From contig NZ_KV440949.1 of assembly GCF_001636315.1 (NCBI RefSeq), positions 5,722,084 to 5,786,083 on the forward strand: a stretch of 64,000 nt of DNA, in the 5' to 3' direction. Each line of letters starts with the position of its first letter. The first letter of the stretch is position 1. The stretch comes from Neobacillus mesonae (lineage in GTDB: Bacteria > Bacillota > Bacilli > Bacillales > Cytobacillaceae). This document shows, piece by piece, positions 18,580-27,970 of the stretch. The notes below the pieces were generated by a model. It was not told the DNA's origin. It did not search any database and saw only the letters and a program-made list of their open reading frames with translations. A program made the position numbers and the translations under genes.

Positions 18580-18597
18580 TTAACAATTAATTGTTAA
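18580..18597. promoter_or_regulatory. Perfect palindrome upstream of the helicase block
   Basis: TTAACAATTAATTGTTAA is a perfect 18-base palindrome 55 bases upstream of the CoiA-like gene, within the presumed promoter region (a TTGTCA hexamer lies just upstream on the minus strand). It is AT-only apart from two C/G positions, so chance is possible, but size and place fit an operator. Confidence 0.4.
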
Positions 18598-19585
18598 TTA
18601 ATTTGACAACACCATAAATAATAAATCAGATAGTTAAAATGTAGTAAAAACTTTTCTCTAATAACCTTTAAAACCGGTATGTCATTATTCTTTCTTTTAA
18701 CCTTATTTTGAAAATATGTAATTAAAGGCACGGCACTTTGGAATTAAAAGTACTCAACATAATTTTTTGTAATGACATTCTACAAGAGGCCACTCCTACT
18801 CTAAATTATTCAGTTACCAAAAGGTATTCCCTAAGGATCAAGACCTATAATGGAAAAGGGTAGTAGGGGCGATAATATTCTTTCAATCCTCCAAATTCCT
18901 CATATTTCCCACAGTGAGAACTCTTTAGAACCTTGAATATCTGTTTCTATGTTTCAGACATTTAATTCGATCATTCACTTCATCGATCCTAGGGATAAAC
19001 TCCGTTTGAATAGTATCGGTTTTAATCGTTACAACCACCGATTCAGATGTATCTAGTAAACGTCCATCTAAGAAATTTTGAATATTTTCTCGAACCAATC
19101 CGGTAATTCTTAAATTGAAGAATCGCTTTAATGTTTTATCGAAGTTTGACTCTTCAATATTCGGGATTGGCGAGAACTGCTAATACCTTTTGTTTTTGGA
19201 ATTCATAGTCATAACCTTCTCTATATTTCAGTACAAATTTCTGTTAAGTATTGTATTCATTAAATACATAGTAAAAATCATTTCGATTCTTTTATTCTAT
19301 TATAAATATATTGTAAATTGTATGTTTTTAATTTTCTTCTTTGTCAGTTCTTCCTAGAGTTCTAAATTATAGCAAAATTGCCACGCACAAATTATTAATG
19401 AACGTGGCCTTATTGATTTGTTAAAATTTATTTTATTTTGCTGTACACCTATTAAGTCCTTTTCAATAGTCCAATTATGGGTTCGGATGTATGTTTCTAT
19501 CTTGCAAAATAAATTTTCTTGGAGGAAACCGTTACCGAATTTACAGTATCTTACGATCGATGGGCAAAGCAACTAAGAAATAAGG
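18598..19585. other. Degenerate region at the right edge of the defence island
   Basis: About 1 kb without an intact gene. The only coding-like trace is on the minus strand between about 19250 and 18930: a frame reading KYREGYDYEFQKQKVLAVL followed after a shift by a stretch with RFFNLRITGLVRENIQNF and ends at a stop near 18930. I do not recognise the family. The short open frame at 19354-19572 has no ribosome site and looks accidental. Confidence 0.35.
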
Positions 19586-19636
19586 TCAGTCCCTCGATAA
19601 CAAATTTTTATGCATTATCATGAAGGTCTGACCCTT
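19583..19636. repeat. Dispersed GGTCAGTCCC hairpin repeat, divergent copy
   Basis: AAGGTCAGTCCC at the left and GGTCTGACCC at the right form an imperfect hairpin of the same type as the copies at 31088, 32879 and 38573. It lies at the 3' end of the decayed nuclease gene. Confidence 0.4.
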
Positions 19637-19639
19637 AAA

Positions 19640-20347
19640 TTGATTCTGTATTTTTTTATGTTGTTTAGCCTTAACATATACTTTCAGCCGCTCAATCTCC
19701 TCTATTTCGAGACCTTTTACTTCAGCAATTTCTAGTAATGGTTTACCTCTATCTTTCATCCTTTTAGCGGCCATCTTGATTGTCTCAAGTTTCCCTTCTT
19801 ACCTTCCTTCATCTCTTCCTACTTGTCTTCCGAACTCTCTCCCACGTCTTTCATAGGAATTAATAATTTCCATCACCTTATCGGCTCTTTTCCGCTCATT
19901 TTCTTCACCTCTTCTATGACTATGTGTTCCTCAACATCTGTTAACTCTACATAGGTATCGAAGAATCTCATAATTAAAGTTTGCCTTGCAGGGTCTAGTT
20001 TCAAACGAAGCAGCATAAATAAATACTGTAATTTTAACACTGTTTTCTCTTTTTCAGTATATCCTATTTTACTTAACAGTGCCGCTGCGACCGAGTTATC
20101 TTGGCGAAGGAAGTTTCGCCAGTTTTCATTTATTAATTGAATGGTCAAAAAATGGAAATATATTACCAGCAGAAATAAAAATGAATTGAAAATGAATCAG
20201 GCTCTTTGCTTTTTGAATGATGGCTAAAGATTGCAATTGGAAGGATTTTTCTGCGATACTTTTCAGAGAGGCGTCCGATGTAGATAAACATTCTTTCACT
20301 GGTTCCCAATCAGGGGAACTGCATTGTTGGGAAGGTACTCGACCCAA
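19640..20347 (-). pseudogene. Decayed Rpn-family (PD-(D/E)XK) nuclease/transposase-like gene
   Basis: Three minus-strand fragments in different frames line up with one Rpn/PDDEXK family protein. The middle piece (20148-19873) has the family stretch NWRNFLRQDNSVAAALLSKI and FFDTYVELTD; a second piece reads NSYERRGREFGRQVGRDEGR then a stop, and continues as MAAKRMKDRGKPLLEIAEVK. At least one frameshift and one internal stop are present and the catalytic N-terminus is missing or scrambled. Such genes are common, often broken, members of Bacillus genomes, so no function is expected. Confidence 0.6.
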
Positions 20348-20469
20348 GTGTGTGAAACTCCAGAGTATTTTATTTTTTGTCCCGCTTTACTAACCTATTG
20401 CTCCATTATTATAAGAGAATTAAGAAGATACATTCTTTATATTATCAACCAAAAAATCCTTGTCCCAAA

Positions 20470-22896
20470 TTAGGTCCAAGGATTTTTAGCTTTCCGCTCA
20501 AAATGATAATGTAGGCGGTATTCACATATTTTTTTGGTCCAAGCATAAAGGATATCTTCATCTTCTTTGGACACATCAAAATTTAGGACAAAAAGATCCT
20601 TTTCAAACGAAATCAATCCTTTCGAACTGCCGCTCCATTTTGTCATCGGCATGGTGGCAATTAACTTGCTGACAGCTATTTCATCAAAGGTCCACAACTT
20701 TCTTGCACTTTTATCCGAAAAATCAATCCGTTTTCTGTATTCTTTTTCCATCAGATACTGGTGAAAAAAGGGAGCAACCTCAATTGGTGTAATAGGCTTG
20801 TACCAGTCCGACTTTCTACGTTCCAACATGGCTAGGAGGACAACCATCTTATAACTTTTCGCCATTCCTGTTTTTTCAACCTCTATCAGCCAGTTTTCAT
20901 ATCGCTCGTAAACGGTTGTTTCTCGATCCGTTAATTCTTCTGCCCATTTTAAAAATCCAAAGTAGGACTGAAATTCCTGGCGGTACTGAGGGGAATCAGA
21001 GCCACCTTTTAAATGTAATTCTAAGTATGTCGGTCTTCTCCCAAGTTCACGTTTTACCTCTAGATAGTCCTGATATAATTTTTCTTTTCGAGGCTGATGT
21101 TTACGTGCCATTTCCTGCAGCAGGTTAATGACATTCAAGTCCAGTTCCATTTCGCAAAAATGCGGTAATGCCGGCTGAATTTTTCTTGGTTTCTTGTCAG
21201 TCGGATTGGTATCAAATAAACTTAGTTTGATATCCGCGTTGCGATAATTTCCAATTAAATCAATGATGACACAGGCTACCTTCTCCGGATGCAACCGCAG
21301 TCCCCTGCCAATCTGCTGTGTAAAGACGGTTAAGGATTCAGTCGGTCGAACAAACAACAGTGTATCAACAGTAGGGATATCGACCCCTTCATTAAACAGA
21401 TCCACCGTAAAGATGACATCGAGCTCACCATTCTCCAGTTGAGCAATAGCCTGACTCCTGCTGACATCCACTTGTTGCGAATGGAGACTAACTGACCGAT
21501 AGCCTTTTAGATTAAAAAACCTCGATAAGAAATTAGCCTGTCGAATGGACGAACAAAATGAAATGGTCCGAGTCTGCTTTCTTTCCTCCCAGGAATGGAA
21601 AATTTTTTGAGCCAGTTCCTCTTTCAATTGGACCTGTAGCAATTCCTCTTCATCATATCGATTTCCTAACCACGTGATTTGCGAATAATCGGTATCATCG
21701 TAGACCCCATAGTATTTAAACGGTGCCAGCCACTTCCGTTCAATCGCATCCAAGAAATCTAGACGAAACGCAACGTTCCCATCGCAAATGGCATAGACAT
21801 CTTTATTGTCATTCCGAACTGGCGTAGCTGTTATCCCTAATAAGAACCTAGGATGAAAGTAGTTTAACACTCGCTGATACGTGTCAGCAGCGGCATGATG
21901 GAATTCATCTATGATAATGAGATCAAACTCATCCGGTTGGAATTGCTCCAAATGTGTTTTCATACTTAATGTATAAATAGAAGCAAAAATAGCATCGGCG
22001 TTGCTCTCTTTTATTTTTCCATTGTATATCCCAAATCGTCGTTCAGGCATGATTTTCTTAAAAGACGTTCTTGCCTGATAGAGGATTTCTTCCCTGTGTG
22101 CGATAAACAGCACCTTCTGAAAATTCTTCGAAAAGAATCCCGCTAGGTATGTTTTGCCCAAGCCCGTTGCCATCACTACAAGGGCCTTATTGTACTCTTC
22201 CTCTATGGTTTTATGAAGCTCCTCAAGTGCTTCAATTTGTGCAAATCTTGGTTGGATGTCCCCATATTCTGCAGCCGGCTCCTTGATTTTTTCTGGATTG
22301 ACTGGAGCCTTGTCGTTTGAAGGTAACATAATTTCTAACTCTTCAAGCTCGCTCCATTTTTTCGCCAAATTGAGATGCTTCTTATGGTAGGCTTCATAAT
22401 TTGCCTTGTACTCCTTAAGGGTTTCCGGATTAAGGGTAACGGTTTGATCAGCAAGAAACAGCTTAGAAAATTCCTCCAACGCTTGTTCAAATACCTCTTT
22501 GGCCTCGCTGATACCTACATTCCATTCAACCCCCTGATTCAGGGCAGATTTGGAGAGATTAGAAGATCCAATGTACAAGACATCCTGTTCATTGTTTTTA
22601 AACATGTAGGCTTTTGGGTGAAAGGATGTACCATTACTCTTCCACATTCGAATCTTAATTCGGTCATCAATAGAGAGCAATGCCTCTAATGCTTCAGGCT
22701 GGGTAATATATAAGTAATCCCCCGTGCAAATCTTGATATCGGCCCCATTTTGAGCTGCTTCTTTTAAAGCCTCCGCTATAAATTGGACACCGGATTTCAT
22801 CACAAAAGAGGTTAACACACAAATGGTCGAGGCATTTTCCATTTTCTCTAGCAAATGTTTCCCAAGTTCGGATGTAATTAATTGGACCTTAGTCAT
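20470..22896 (-). CDS. PLD-like nuclease fused to DEAD/DEAH helicase
   Basis: An 808-residue protein. Residues 1-160 form a phospholipase D-type (HKD) nuclease unit with HPKAYMF and GSSNLSKSAL. A superfamily 2 helicase follows, with ATGLGKT near residue 250, IIIDEFHHAA near 320, TATPVRND near 350, NEGVDIPTVDTL near 490 and QIGRGLRLH near 515. The last 250 residues are helical and unassigned. The start chosen is the ATG at 22896, which overlaps the stop of the MazG-like gene (ATGACTAA), so the two genes are translationally coupled. Family members are annotated as helicase or HKD nuclease and are found in mobile or defence regions. A role in restriction of foreign DNA is inference. Confidence 0.8.
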   Translation of the reverse strand: MTKVQLITSELGKHLLEKMENASTICVLTSFVMKSGVQFIAEALKEAAQNGADIKICTGDYLYITQPEALEALLSIDDRIKIRMWKSNGTSFHPKAYMFKNNEQDVLYIGSSNLSKSALNQGVEWNVGISEAKEVFEQALEEFSKLFLADQTVTLNPETLKEYKANYEAYHKKHLNLAKKWSELEELEIMLPSNDKAPVNPEKIKEPAAEYGDIQPRFAQIEALEELHKTIEEEYNKALVVMATGLGKTYLAGFFSKNFQKVLFIAHREEILYQARTSFKKIMPERRFGIYNGKIKESNADAIFASIYTLSMKTHLEQFQPDEFDLIIIDEFHHAAADTYQRVLNYFHPRFLLGITATPVRNDNKDVYAICDGNVAFRLDFLDAIERKWLAPFKYYGVYDDTDYSQITWLGNRYDEEELLQVQLKEELAQKIFHSWEERKQTRTISFCSSIRQANFLSRFFNLKGYRSVSLHSQQVDVSRSQAIAQLENGELDVIFTVDLFNEGVDIPTVDTLLFVRPTESLTVFTQQIGRGLRLHPEKVACVIIDLIGNYRNADIKLSLFDTNPTDKKPRKIQPALPHFCEMELDLNVINLLQEMARKHQPRKEKLYQDYLEVKRELGRRPTYLELHLKGGSDSPQYRQEFQSYFGFLKWAEELTDRETTVYERYENWLIEVEKTGMAKSYKMVVLLAMLERRKSDWYKPITPIEVAPFFHQYLMEKEYRKRIDFSDKSARKLWTFDEIAVSKLIATMPMTKWSGSSKGLISFEKDLFVLNFDVSKEDEDILYAWTKKICEYRLHYHFERKAKNPWT

Positions 22897-23215
22897 CCTC
22901 AACCTCAATCAAGTAGATTTTTTCCTTGAAGCCGCCGCGTTTTTCGGCCTTCTGTTGCCTAACTTTTTCAAGATCTTCAAATGTTGCTCCATGGCATTCT
23001 GCAAAAGCATGAATGATTTCTAGCAGATCTGCCAGCTCCTCTACTGCATCCTGATCATTATCAGTATTGATATATTCATTCAATTCTTCGAAGCTTTTGG
23101 TTTTTAGTTCTTTTATGTATTCATCATCATTTAGAATTTTGGTAGAAAACTTTTTCCCGGTTGCTTCTATGATTTCTGGTATACGGTCGCGCACTAATTT
23201 GTTATGTATTGGCAT
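22889..23215 (-). CDS. MazG-like / phosphoribosyl-ATP pyrophosphohydrolase-like protein
   Basis: A 108-residue all-alpha NTP-pyrophosphohydrolase-like protein. It begins NKLVRDRIPEII, the usual opening of this family, and carries the metal-binding EELADLLEIIHAF stretch near residues 60-73. It starts at ATG 23215 behind AGGAGG and overlaps the helicase/nuclease gene by 8 bases. MazG-type enzymes hydrolyse nucleoside triphosphates and are often coupled to defence or housecleaning functions. Substrate cannot be told from sequence. Confidence 0.8.
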   Translation of the reverse strand: MPIHNKLVRDRIPEIIEATGKKFSTKILNDDEYIKELKTKSFEELNEYINTDNDQDAVEELADLLEIIHAFAECHGATFEDLEKVRQQKAEKRGGFKEKIYLIEVEDD

Positions 23216-23288
23216 ATTAGGTTCCTCCTAAAAAATAAATAGTTAATCTTATTATATCGAAAATATTGTTATGAAAAAGGTATGAACT

Positions 23289-23333
23289 AAAAAAAGCACC
23301 AGACCCCCTCTATTAATTTAGAGATCTGGCACT
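23289..23333 (-). terminator. Terminator after the comK-family gene
   Basis: GTGCCAGA and TCTGGTGC arms (with two wobble pairs) enclose an AT-rich loop; on the minus strand seven T residues follow. The stem uses the same CAGACC core as other hairpin repeats in the window. Confidence 0.7.
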
Positions 23334-23348
23334 CACCTAAGTTAAAGC

Positions 23349-23939
23349 CTATAAATTGTTTTTATTCTCCTGTACTTTCTTATTCTCCTTCGGCATCCTA
23401 CAGCGATATTTCCCCTTTACTTCCATAATATGAATGCCTTTCTTATGATCCACTAAGATGTTAAGTGAATGTTGCTTATTATAAATAATCATGTCCCTAA
23501 GATCCTGCGTATCTTTCCATTTATTCCGAAACGATGATTCTTTCATTTCAATCGTGATCATATGTCCATCATTTAAGAAGACATTGGTATATTTCACACC
23601 CATGGCTCTGCTTACCTTTACATGGCTTAGAGCGAACCATACGCAATCCTCTCGTTTGATAGATTTCGTCGGGAATAGATAAATATCTAGACTTGAACTT
23701 ATTTTAATTGGATACTTTTTTTGGTTTTTGCCAAGCAGCTTTTTGGAGCTATTAAGCGCTCCTTTTAAGTCAGATCCGTATTTGATTAACGATTGATTGA
23801 TGAACTGTAAAGGTGTCATCGCTACCAGAAACATCTCATCGCCTTCGATGACCTTTGTGAATAACTCGCCATTTTTGTATAAGACACCATAAAACAAGGT
23901 GGTTTTTTCATTTATGATATGATTTCTTTTGATTTCCAT
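23349..23939 (-). CDS. comK: ComK-family competence transcription factor
   Basis: A 196-residue protein that follows the ComK pattern: FYGVLYKNGELFTKVIEG near the start, FLVAMTPLQFINQSL, IYLFPTKS near residue 90, VWFALSHV and the NDGHMITIEMKESSF stretch in the second half. In Bacillus subtilis ComK activates DNA-uptake genes by binding paired AT-boxes. Many Bacillaceae carry two copies, and divergence from the subtilis protein suggests this may be the second type. The ATG at 23939 has AGGAAGGG upstream. It stands alone, with a terminator downstream and a candidate antisense-oriented small RNA in its 5' region. Confidence 0.8.
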   Translation of the reverse strand: MEIKRNHIINEKTTLFYGVLYKNGELFTKVIEGDEMFLVAMTPLQFINQSLIKYGSDLKGALNSSKKLLGKNQKKYPIKISSSLDIYLFPTKSIKREDCVWFALSHVKVSRAMGVKYTNVFLNDGHMITIEMKESSFRNKWKDTQDLRDMIIYNKQHSLNILVDHKKGIHIMEVKGKYRCRMPKENKKVQENKNNL

Positions 23940-23989
23940 TTGAGTATCCCTTCCTCACTGATATAAGTTGAGTCTATGAAACTAAAATC

Positions 23990-24018
23990 TTTTCAATTTT
24001 TTTGAAAAAGGGTATACT
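23990..24018 (+). promoter_or_regulatory. Promoter of candidate small RNA
   Basis: TTTTCA (23990-23995) and TATACT (24013-24018) are separated by exactly 17 bases, pointing rightward, seven bases before the structured segment that ends in a terminator. Confidence 0.5.
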
Positions 24019-24024
24019 AACTAG

Positions 24025-24096
24025 GAGTTGGCATACCCAACTTGCCAAGACCCATGGGCGCCGTCTGCCAGGACACTATCGCCTATGGGTTTTTCT
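24025..24096 (+). ncRNA. Candidate small RNA of about 70 nt between comK and dndB-like genes
   Basis: Between the divergently useful promoter at 23990-24018 and a strong hairpin (ACCCATGGGCG at 24050-24060 with CGCCTATGGGT at 24080-24090, then TTTTTCTTCT) there is no open frame. A first hairpin, GTTGG/CCAAC at 24027-24041, or an alternative TTGGCA/TGCCAA pairing, precedes the terminator. The strand is opposite to both neighbouring genes, so the terminator cannot serve them. It overlaps the upstream region of the comK-family gene on the other strand and could affect it. I do not recognise an RNA family. Confidence 0.5.
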
Positions 24097-24112
24097 TCTA
24101 TTTCTTCACATA

Positions 24113-25144
24113 CTACTCACCCCCTTGCTGCTCAAGCCATTTTACTAGCTTGTGAATATTCTCTTTATCATTCGTCAAATAATAGAATCCGCCTCTTGCT
24201 GTACCCTTAAATGATTTCCAAATCGGATTTGTGCTTTTCCAGTCTACCTTTTGTAAAGATCTCATTCTATTAATCAACTCTTGTTTGCGTTCTTCAAAGC
24301 TGCTTATCTCCAATCCTTTATTGGCATAATAAGCAATAGAGGCAAGTAACGGATGGCTGGCTAGCATTGATACTTGGAGATCACCTATCCGCTCTGGCCG
24401 GTATAGCTTGAATAATTCGCTTAACCAGGTATTGATTAATTGAATGTACTCCTTTTGCTCCAAATAAGCTTCATAGCGGTCATCCACTGTTCTGTAAACC
24501 ATTTTTCCTGTGAGAAAAATAGCCACAAGCTGGCGTAAGTGGGATAGTGACAGCAGCTTTTTATTCATTGGTCGCACCACGGCCCGTTTCTCAATTTCTA
24601 CTCCTGCTGTCTTTAGCTGCCTATTGGTTCTTAAAATGCTATTTGTTATTTTGTTCAGTTCTTTTCTGGAATCAAAGGCTATTCGCTTTGATAAGGCTAC
24701 CTTTTTTCCTTTTGTGTTCAGGTCGATAAATAGTTGATCTGCCTCTTCTTTGGTCAGTCCTTCAAATAGTTGTATCGCTACCTCTGTATTTTGAACGAAA
24801 TGAAGGAGTTTGTACCCTCTTTTCATTTCTTCCTCATGATCGCTTTTAGCGGTCCGACATCCCATTTCTTCGATTTGACAAAATGCTTTCAGCCGCTGGT
24901 TCCCGTCAATTATGGTCATTTCCAGAGGCTTATCGACTCCTATACAGGCAACATTCGCAACCATCGGCGGAAAATAAATTTGCTCAGTCAAAACATTTTC
25001 CAGAATATATTTCTTAATCGCTCTTACATGAAGCTTGTCTACCTCACGTAATGTCACTTGCCCGTTTTTGATTAGTACAGAAAGCTCTTGAATCGTGTAG
25101 GTCGCAATGGATTGTCGTTTGGAAAATACATCGTTAACGATCAA
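24113..25144 (-). CDS. DndB-like DGQHR-family protein, second of a pair
   Basis: A 343-residue protein with the DndB fold pattern: MTIIDGNQRLKAF near residue 80 in place of the DGQHR motif, LFIDLNTKGKKVALSKR near 150, and a helical C-terminal half. DndB represses or tunes phosphorothioate DNA modification in dnd systems; family members also occur without other dnd genes. It overlaps the upstream DGQHR gene by four bases. No dndA, C, D or E is in view, so sulfur modification is not implied. A DNA-binding or regulatory role is likely. Confidence 0.7.
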   Translation of the reverse strand: MIVNDVFSKRQSIATYTIQELSVLIKNGQVTLREVDKLHVRAIKKYILENVLTEQIYFPPMVANVACIGVDKPLEMTIIDGNQRLKAFCQIEEMGCRTAKSDHEEEMKRGYKLLHFVQNTEVAIQLFEGLTKEEADQLFIDLNTKGKKVALSKRIAFDSRKELNKITNSILRTNRQLKTAGVEIEKRAVVRPMNKKLLSLSHLRQLVAIFLTGKMVYRTVDDRYEAYLEQKEYIQLINTWLSELFKLYRPERIGDLQVSMLASHPLLASIAYYANKGLEISSFEERKQELINRMRSLQKVDWKSTNPIWKSFKGTARGGFYYLTNDKENIHKLVKWLEQQGGE

Positions 25145-26238
25145 GTAGACCCAATCCTTTCTTTATCTAGAATATCTAGAAATTTAAATGCTGTTTTTTG
25201 AATCGCTGTCGTTGATGAATGGTGCTTTATTCTACTCGTTGTCGTGTCATACAGGTGGATAAAAAGCGGATCATCATGTTTCCATGTGCAATATTTCTTT
25301 AAGCTGCTAAGCTGCTGGATGGCTTCTAGATGAGGAATGGAGTGCTTCTTGGTGTAATGATAAACCGCATAGGCTAATGAAATTTGAATGCCGGTCAATC
25401 CTGAGACAAATCTCTTACGGTTGGCTATTTGAGACGGGAAAATTTGCGGCCATACTTGAAAGAATGCTGTTGCAATCGCTGCCACTTCTTCCGTCTGGTA
25501 ATTTCCAAAGTCGGCCTCGCCTTTCTTTACTGTTAAGTTCCCTTCAAACATGGCTAATAAGCACTTTCTCATGGTTGTTAGAGATGTTACAGCTGAATTC
25601 TGGCTGCTTAACCGCGATAATTCCCGTTCAATTTCAAACTGATTTTGCAGCTGTTTTGCTACCTTTCTTGTTAATTTTGTATAAGCATCGCGATGATCAT
25701 ATTGCATGATCAACCCGTTATGTGCTTCTTTCCGTTCGGTATTGATGTCAGTAAATAACTGCCGCTCCTCCTGCTGTGTTAAATTCAAATAAATTTGCAT
25801 AGCGACGGGATATTCTCTTAACTTATCAATATAGCCTTGGATTTTTTGTGCTTCCTTGTCATTTTCGGTTTCTTCTGCCGTTTCCTTTTGCGAATGTAAG
25901 TGGTTTAATGCTGAAATGAAAGCGCTCTCACGATGCTGTCCATCGAGTATGTATAGCTTTGCACCTGGTTCAAGTGCCCAGCCTTGTTTCGTTTGTGTCA
26001 GTGCTCCACGGGCTGAGAAGATGAACGGTGAGAAATAAAAATCTTTTCCTCTTAAGGATTTTAATATAAACTCTCGTATTTCCGATCTCCGTTGCGGGTC
26101 CAACTTACGCTGAACCTCGGGGTCTACTTCAAAAATTGCCTCCAGCGTTGAAAATCGCATTTGTGTCGCCAATACCTTCTTTCCAAACTGATTGTACTTC
26201 ATTCCGCCAATAATCGTCCTAAAGTCATGATTCGACAA
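25141..26238 (-). CDS. DndB-like DGQHR-family protein, first of a pair
   Basis: A 365-residue protein with the exact motif LYILDGQHRESAF near residue 100 and QLFTDINTERKEAHNGL near 170, both hallmarks of the DGQHR/DndB family. It starts at ATG 26238 behind GAGGGGTG and overlaps the next gene by four bases (ATGA type), so the pair likely forms a complex. The partner keeps only DGNQR at the same place, which suggests division of labour between an active and a divergent copy. Confidence 0.75.
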   Translation of the reverse strand: MSNHDFRTIIGGMKYNQFGKKVLATQMRFSTLEAIFEVDPEVQRKLDPQRRSEIREFILKSLRGKDFYFSPFIFSARGALTQTKQGWALEPGAKLYILDGQHRESAFISALNHLHSQKETAEETENDKEAQKIQGYIDKLREYPVAMQIYLNLTQQEERQLFTDINTERKEAHNGLIMQYDHRDAYTKLTRKVAKQLQNQFEIERELSRLSSQNSAVTSLTTMRKCLLAMFEGNLTVKKGEADFGNYQTEEVAAIATAFFQVWPQIFPSQIANRKRFVSGLTGIQISLAYAVYHYTKKHSIPHLEAIQQLSSLKKYCTWKHDDPLFIHLYDTTTSRIKHHSSTTAIQKTAFKFLDILDKERIGST

Positions 26239-26903
26239 ATATCTTCACCCCTCTCGACCATTATTATAATTAGCTTAGGATATAAATGTAAATTGACTTT
26301 TTTCTTCATTTCGTGCTTAAACTTAACTCTTTGAATGGTTTGTTTGTCCTTGTTTTAGCAGAACCTTGACGGATTTGAAATAAAGAATTAAAATCTATTA
26401 TTTCACTTTTTTAAGATCACATTTAATTGTGACTAGTGTCATAAAAAATTACAAAACGTTACTTTTAACCTATGAATCTGCCATTTTTTAAAAATTTTTT
26501 CAGTTGTTAACGAAATGTTCACTGTTTGTTTGAAAAGAATTCATTTTCTTGGGAAAAGCCTTTTATGACGGGGGTTATAACCATTTTTCTTGTGGATATG
26601 GTACATAAAAGGGTTAATCCAACTTGCAGGGATCAACCCGAAAATATAACCATTGCAGCAGATTTTCATTTTTTCCTCCAGTGTTATTAATAAGCTATTC
26701 CGACGATACAAGTTGTCCTCTTTTTGACGGGATGAATATCCCATTGCTGTTTTCATATCACTTTTGGCATCTGGCCCTATAATAAAAATGAGCGCTTATC
26801 CTTTTTCCAGGATTGCCTCCGTTTATGGAGGATCTTATTGAAGAAAAGCACCCAGTTACTTTAAGTGTAAATCCTCACAATCTGTTTCGTAAATCTAACA
26901 AGC
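26239..26903. other. Intergenic region
   Basis: AT-rich, no supported gene. It contains the promoter region of the DndB-like pair. The open frame at 26541-26756 on the minus strand lacks a ribosome site and has unusual composition, so it is not called. Confidence 0.4.
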
Positions 26904-26933
26904 AAAAAGGCGATGCCTTTAATCAAGCATCGC
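26904..26933 (-). terminator. Terminator of the arsR-AHSA1-VOC group
   Basis: GCGATGC (26910-26916) pairs with GCATCGC (26927-26933); on the minus strand CCTTTTTG follows. Confidence 0.8.
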
Positions 26934-26954
26934 ACTCGTTAATTAAATAGAAAT

Positions 26955-27335
26955 TTACTTTTTTTCCATTACGGCAAAGTAATTATTTTCACTATCTGCA
27001 AAATTAAATACTCTACCAGAAGGCATATTTACAATTTCTCCGACTGTAACGTTTTTGTTTGATAAGTCACTAAATAAATTATCGAAGTTTTTCGAGAAGA
27101 ACATTAAAGAAGGTGTGCCAAGATCTAATTCAGGCGACATTTTCGCAATAAATTCCTTATTATGGAGAATGATGCTTGTTTCAGCTTCTTTAGTTGGAGC
27201 AATTTCAATCCATCTCATACCTTGACCATTGTCTTCCTCTGAAATTACAGTAAACCCTACTTTTTCTGTCCAAAACTCCTTTGCTTCATCTTGGTTATTA
27301 ACATACAACATGATTTGACCTAACTTACTAATCAT
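26955..27335 (-). CDS. VOC-superfamily (glyoxalase-like) protein
   Basis: A 126-residue single-domain vicinal-oxygen-chelate protein. It opens with LGQIMLYVNNQDEAKEFWTE and has the paired beta-alpha-beta-beta-beta units, ending with FADSENNYFAVME. Family members include glyoxalases, dioxygenases and antibiotic-binding proteins; metal ligands cannot be fixed here. It is last in a likely operon with an ArsR regulator and two AHSA1 proteins, a common grouping thought to respond to toxic small molecules. Confidence 0.8.
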   Translation of the reverse strand: MISKLGQIMLYVNNQDEAKEFWTEKVGFTVISEEDNGQGMRWIEIAPTKEAETSIILHNKEFIAKMSPELDLGTPSLMFFSKNFDNLFSDLSNKNVTVGEIVNMPSGRVFNFADSENNYFAVMEKK

Positions 27336-27409
27336 TGATATTCACTCCTTTATATAAAGACAAATCTAAAGATTCCTTTCTGAATACTAGAATTAGCGTT
27401 ACGGTAACT

Positions 27410-27925
27410 CTACTTCAGTGACTCCACACGCTCGTGCAAACGGTCCCAAGTTTCGGTGATGCCCTGCAGCATGCCCATGTCCATGACAGTCTTAAGGGCC
27501 TCTTCGGAAACATATTCAGCACGGTTTATTAGCTTTGTCTTTCCACCTAAATCGATGAATTCCAATGTGATTTCGGTCGACGGCATGGAGTCATTCAAAT
27601 TACCCTCGGCATCCGAAAAGTAATCGGTATAGACGATCTTCTCCGGCTCGATAATCTCCTTATAAACCGCTTTGCCCCAAGATTCCATACCAAAAAATTG
27701 ACCCTGATTCTGATCGACACACTTCATACAGTAGTGCCAAACGCCTTCCGGACGGAAATCGACGGTACAGACTGGAATCTCCCAGCCCCTCGGCCCCCAC
27801 CAGTGTTTCAGATGCTCCGGCTCTTTAAACATCTTGAATACGAGGTCACGTGGCGCATCGAAAACGCGCTCCAGTACCAGTACCCGATCGTTCTCTACTC
27901 TCGATACCATTGTGTTGTTTGCCAT
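27410..27925 (-). CDS. SRPBCC/AHSA1-domain protein
   Basis: A 171-residue START-like protein of the AHSA1 family. The family signature RVFDAPRDLVFKMFKEPEHLKHWWGPRG is visible over residues 20-48 (given here in parts: RVFDAPRDLVFKMF, then HLKHWWGPRG), and ITETWDRLHERVES closes the domain. These proteins form a hydrophobic pocket and bind small ligands. It starts at ATG 27925 behind AGGAGG and shares about half of its motif positions with the neighbouring AHSA1 protein, so the two probably arose by duplication. Confidence 0.85.
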   Translation of the reverse strand: MANNTMVSRVENDRVLVLERVFDAPRDLVFKMFKEPEHLKHWWGPRGWEIPVCTVDFRPEGVWHYCMKCVDQNQGQFFGMESWGKAVYKEIIEPEKIVYTDYFSDAEGNLNDSMPSTEITLEFIDLGGKTKLINRAEYVSEEALKTVMDMGMLQGITETWDRLHERVESLK

Positions 27926-27970
27926 TGTATTTCCTCCTAGTTCATGAAAAGTTTTATATTTTTTAAGGGA

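Noticed and set aside
19354..19572. 72-residue minus-strand open frame
   Set aside because: Lies in a decayed region, has no ribosome site and no recognisable motif.
26541..26756. 71-residue minus-strand open frame
   Set aside because: No ribosome site and no family resemblance; composition not like neighbouring genes.
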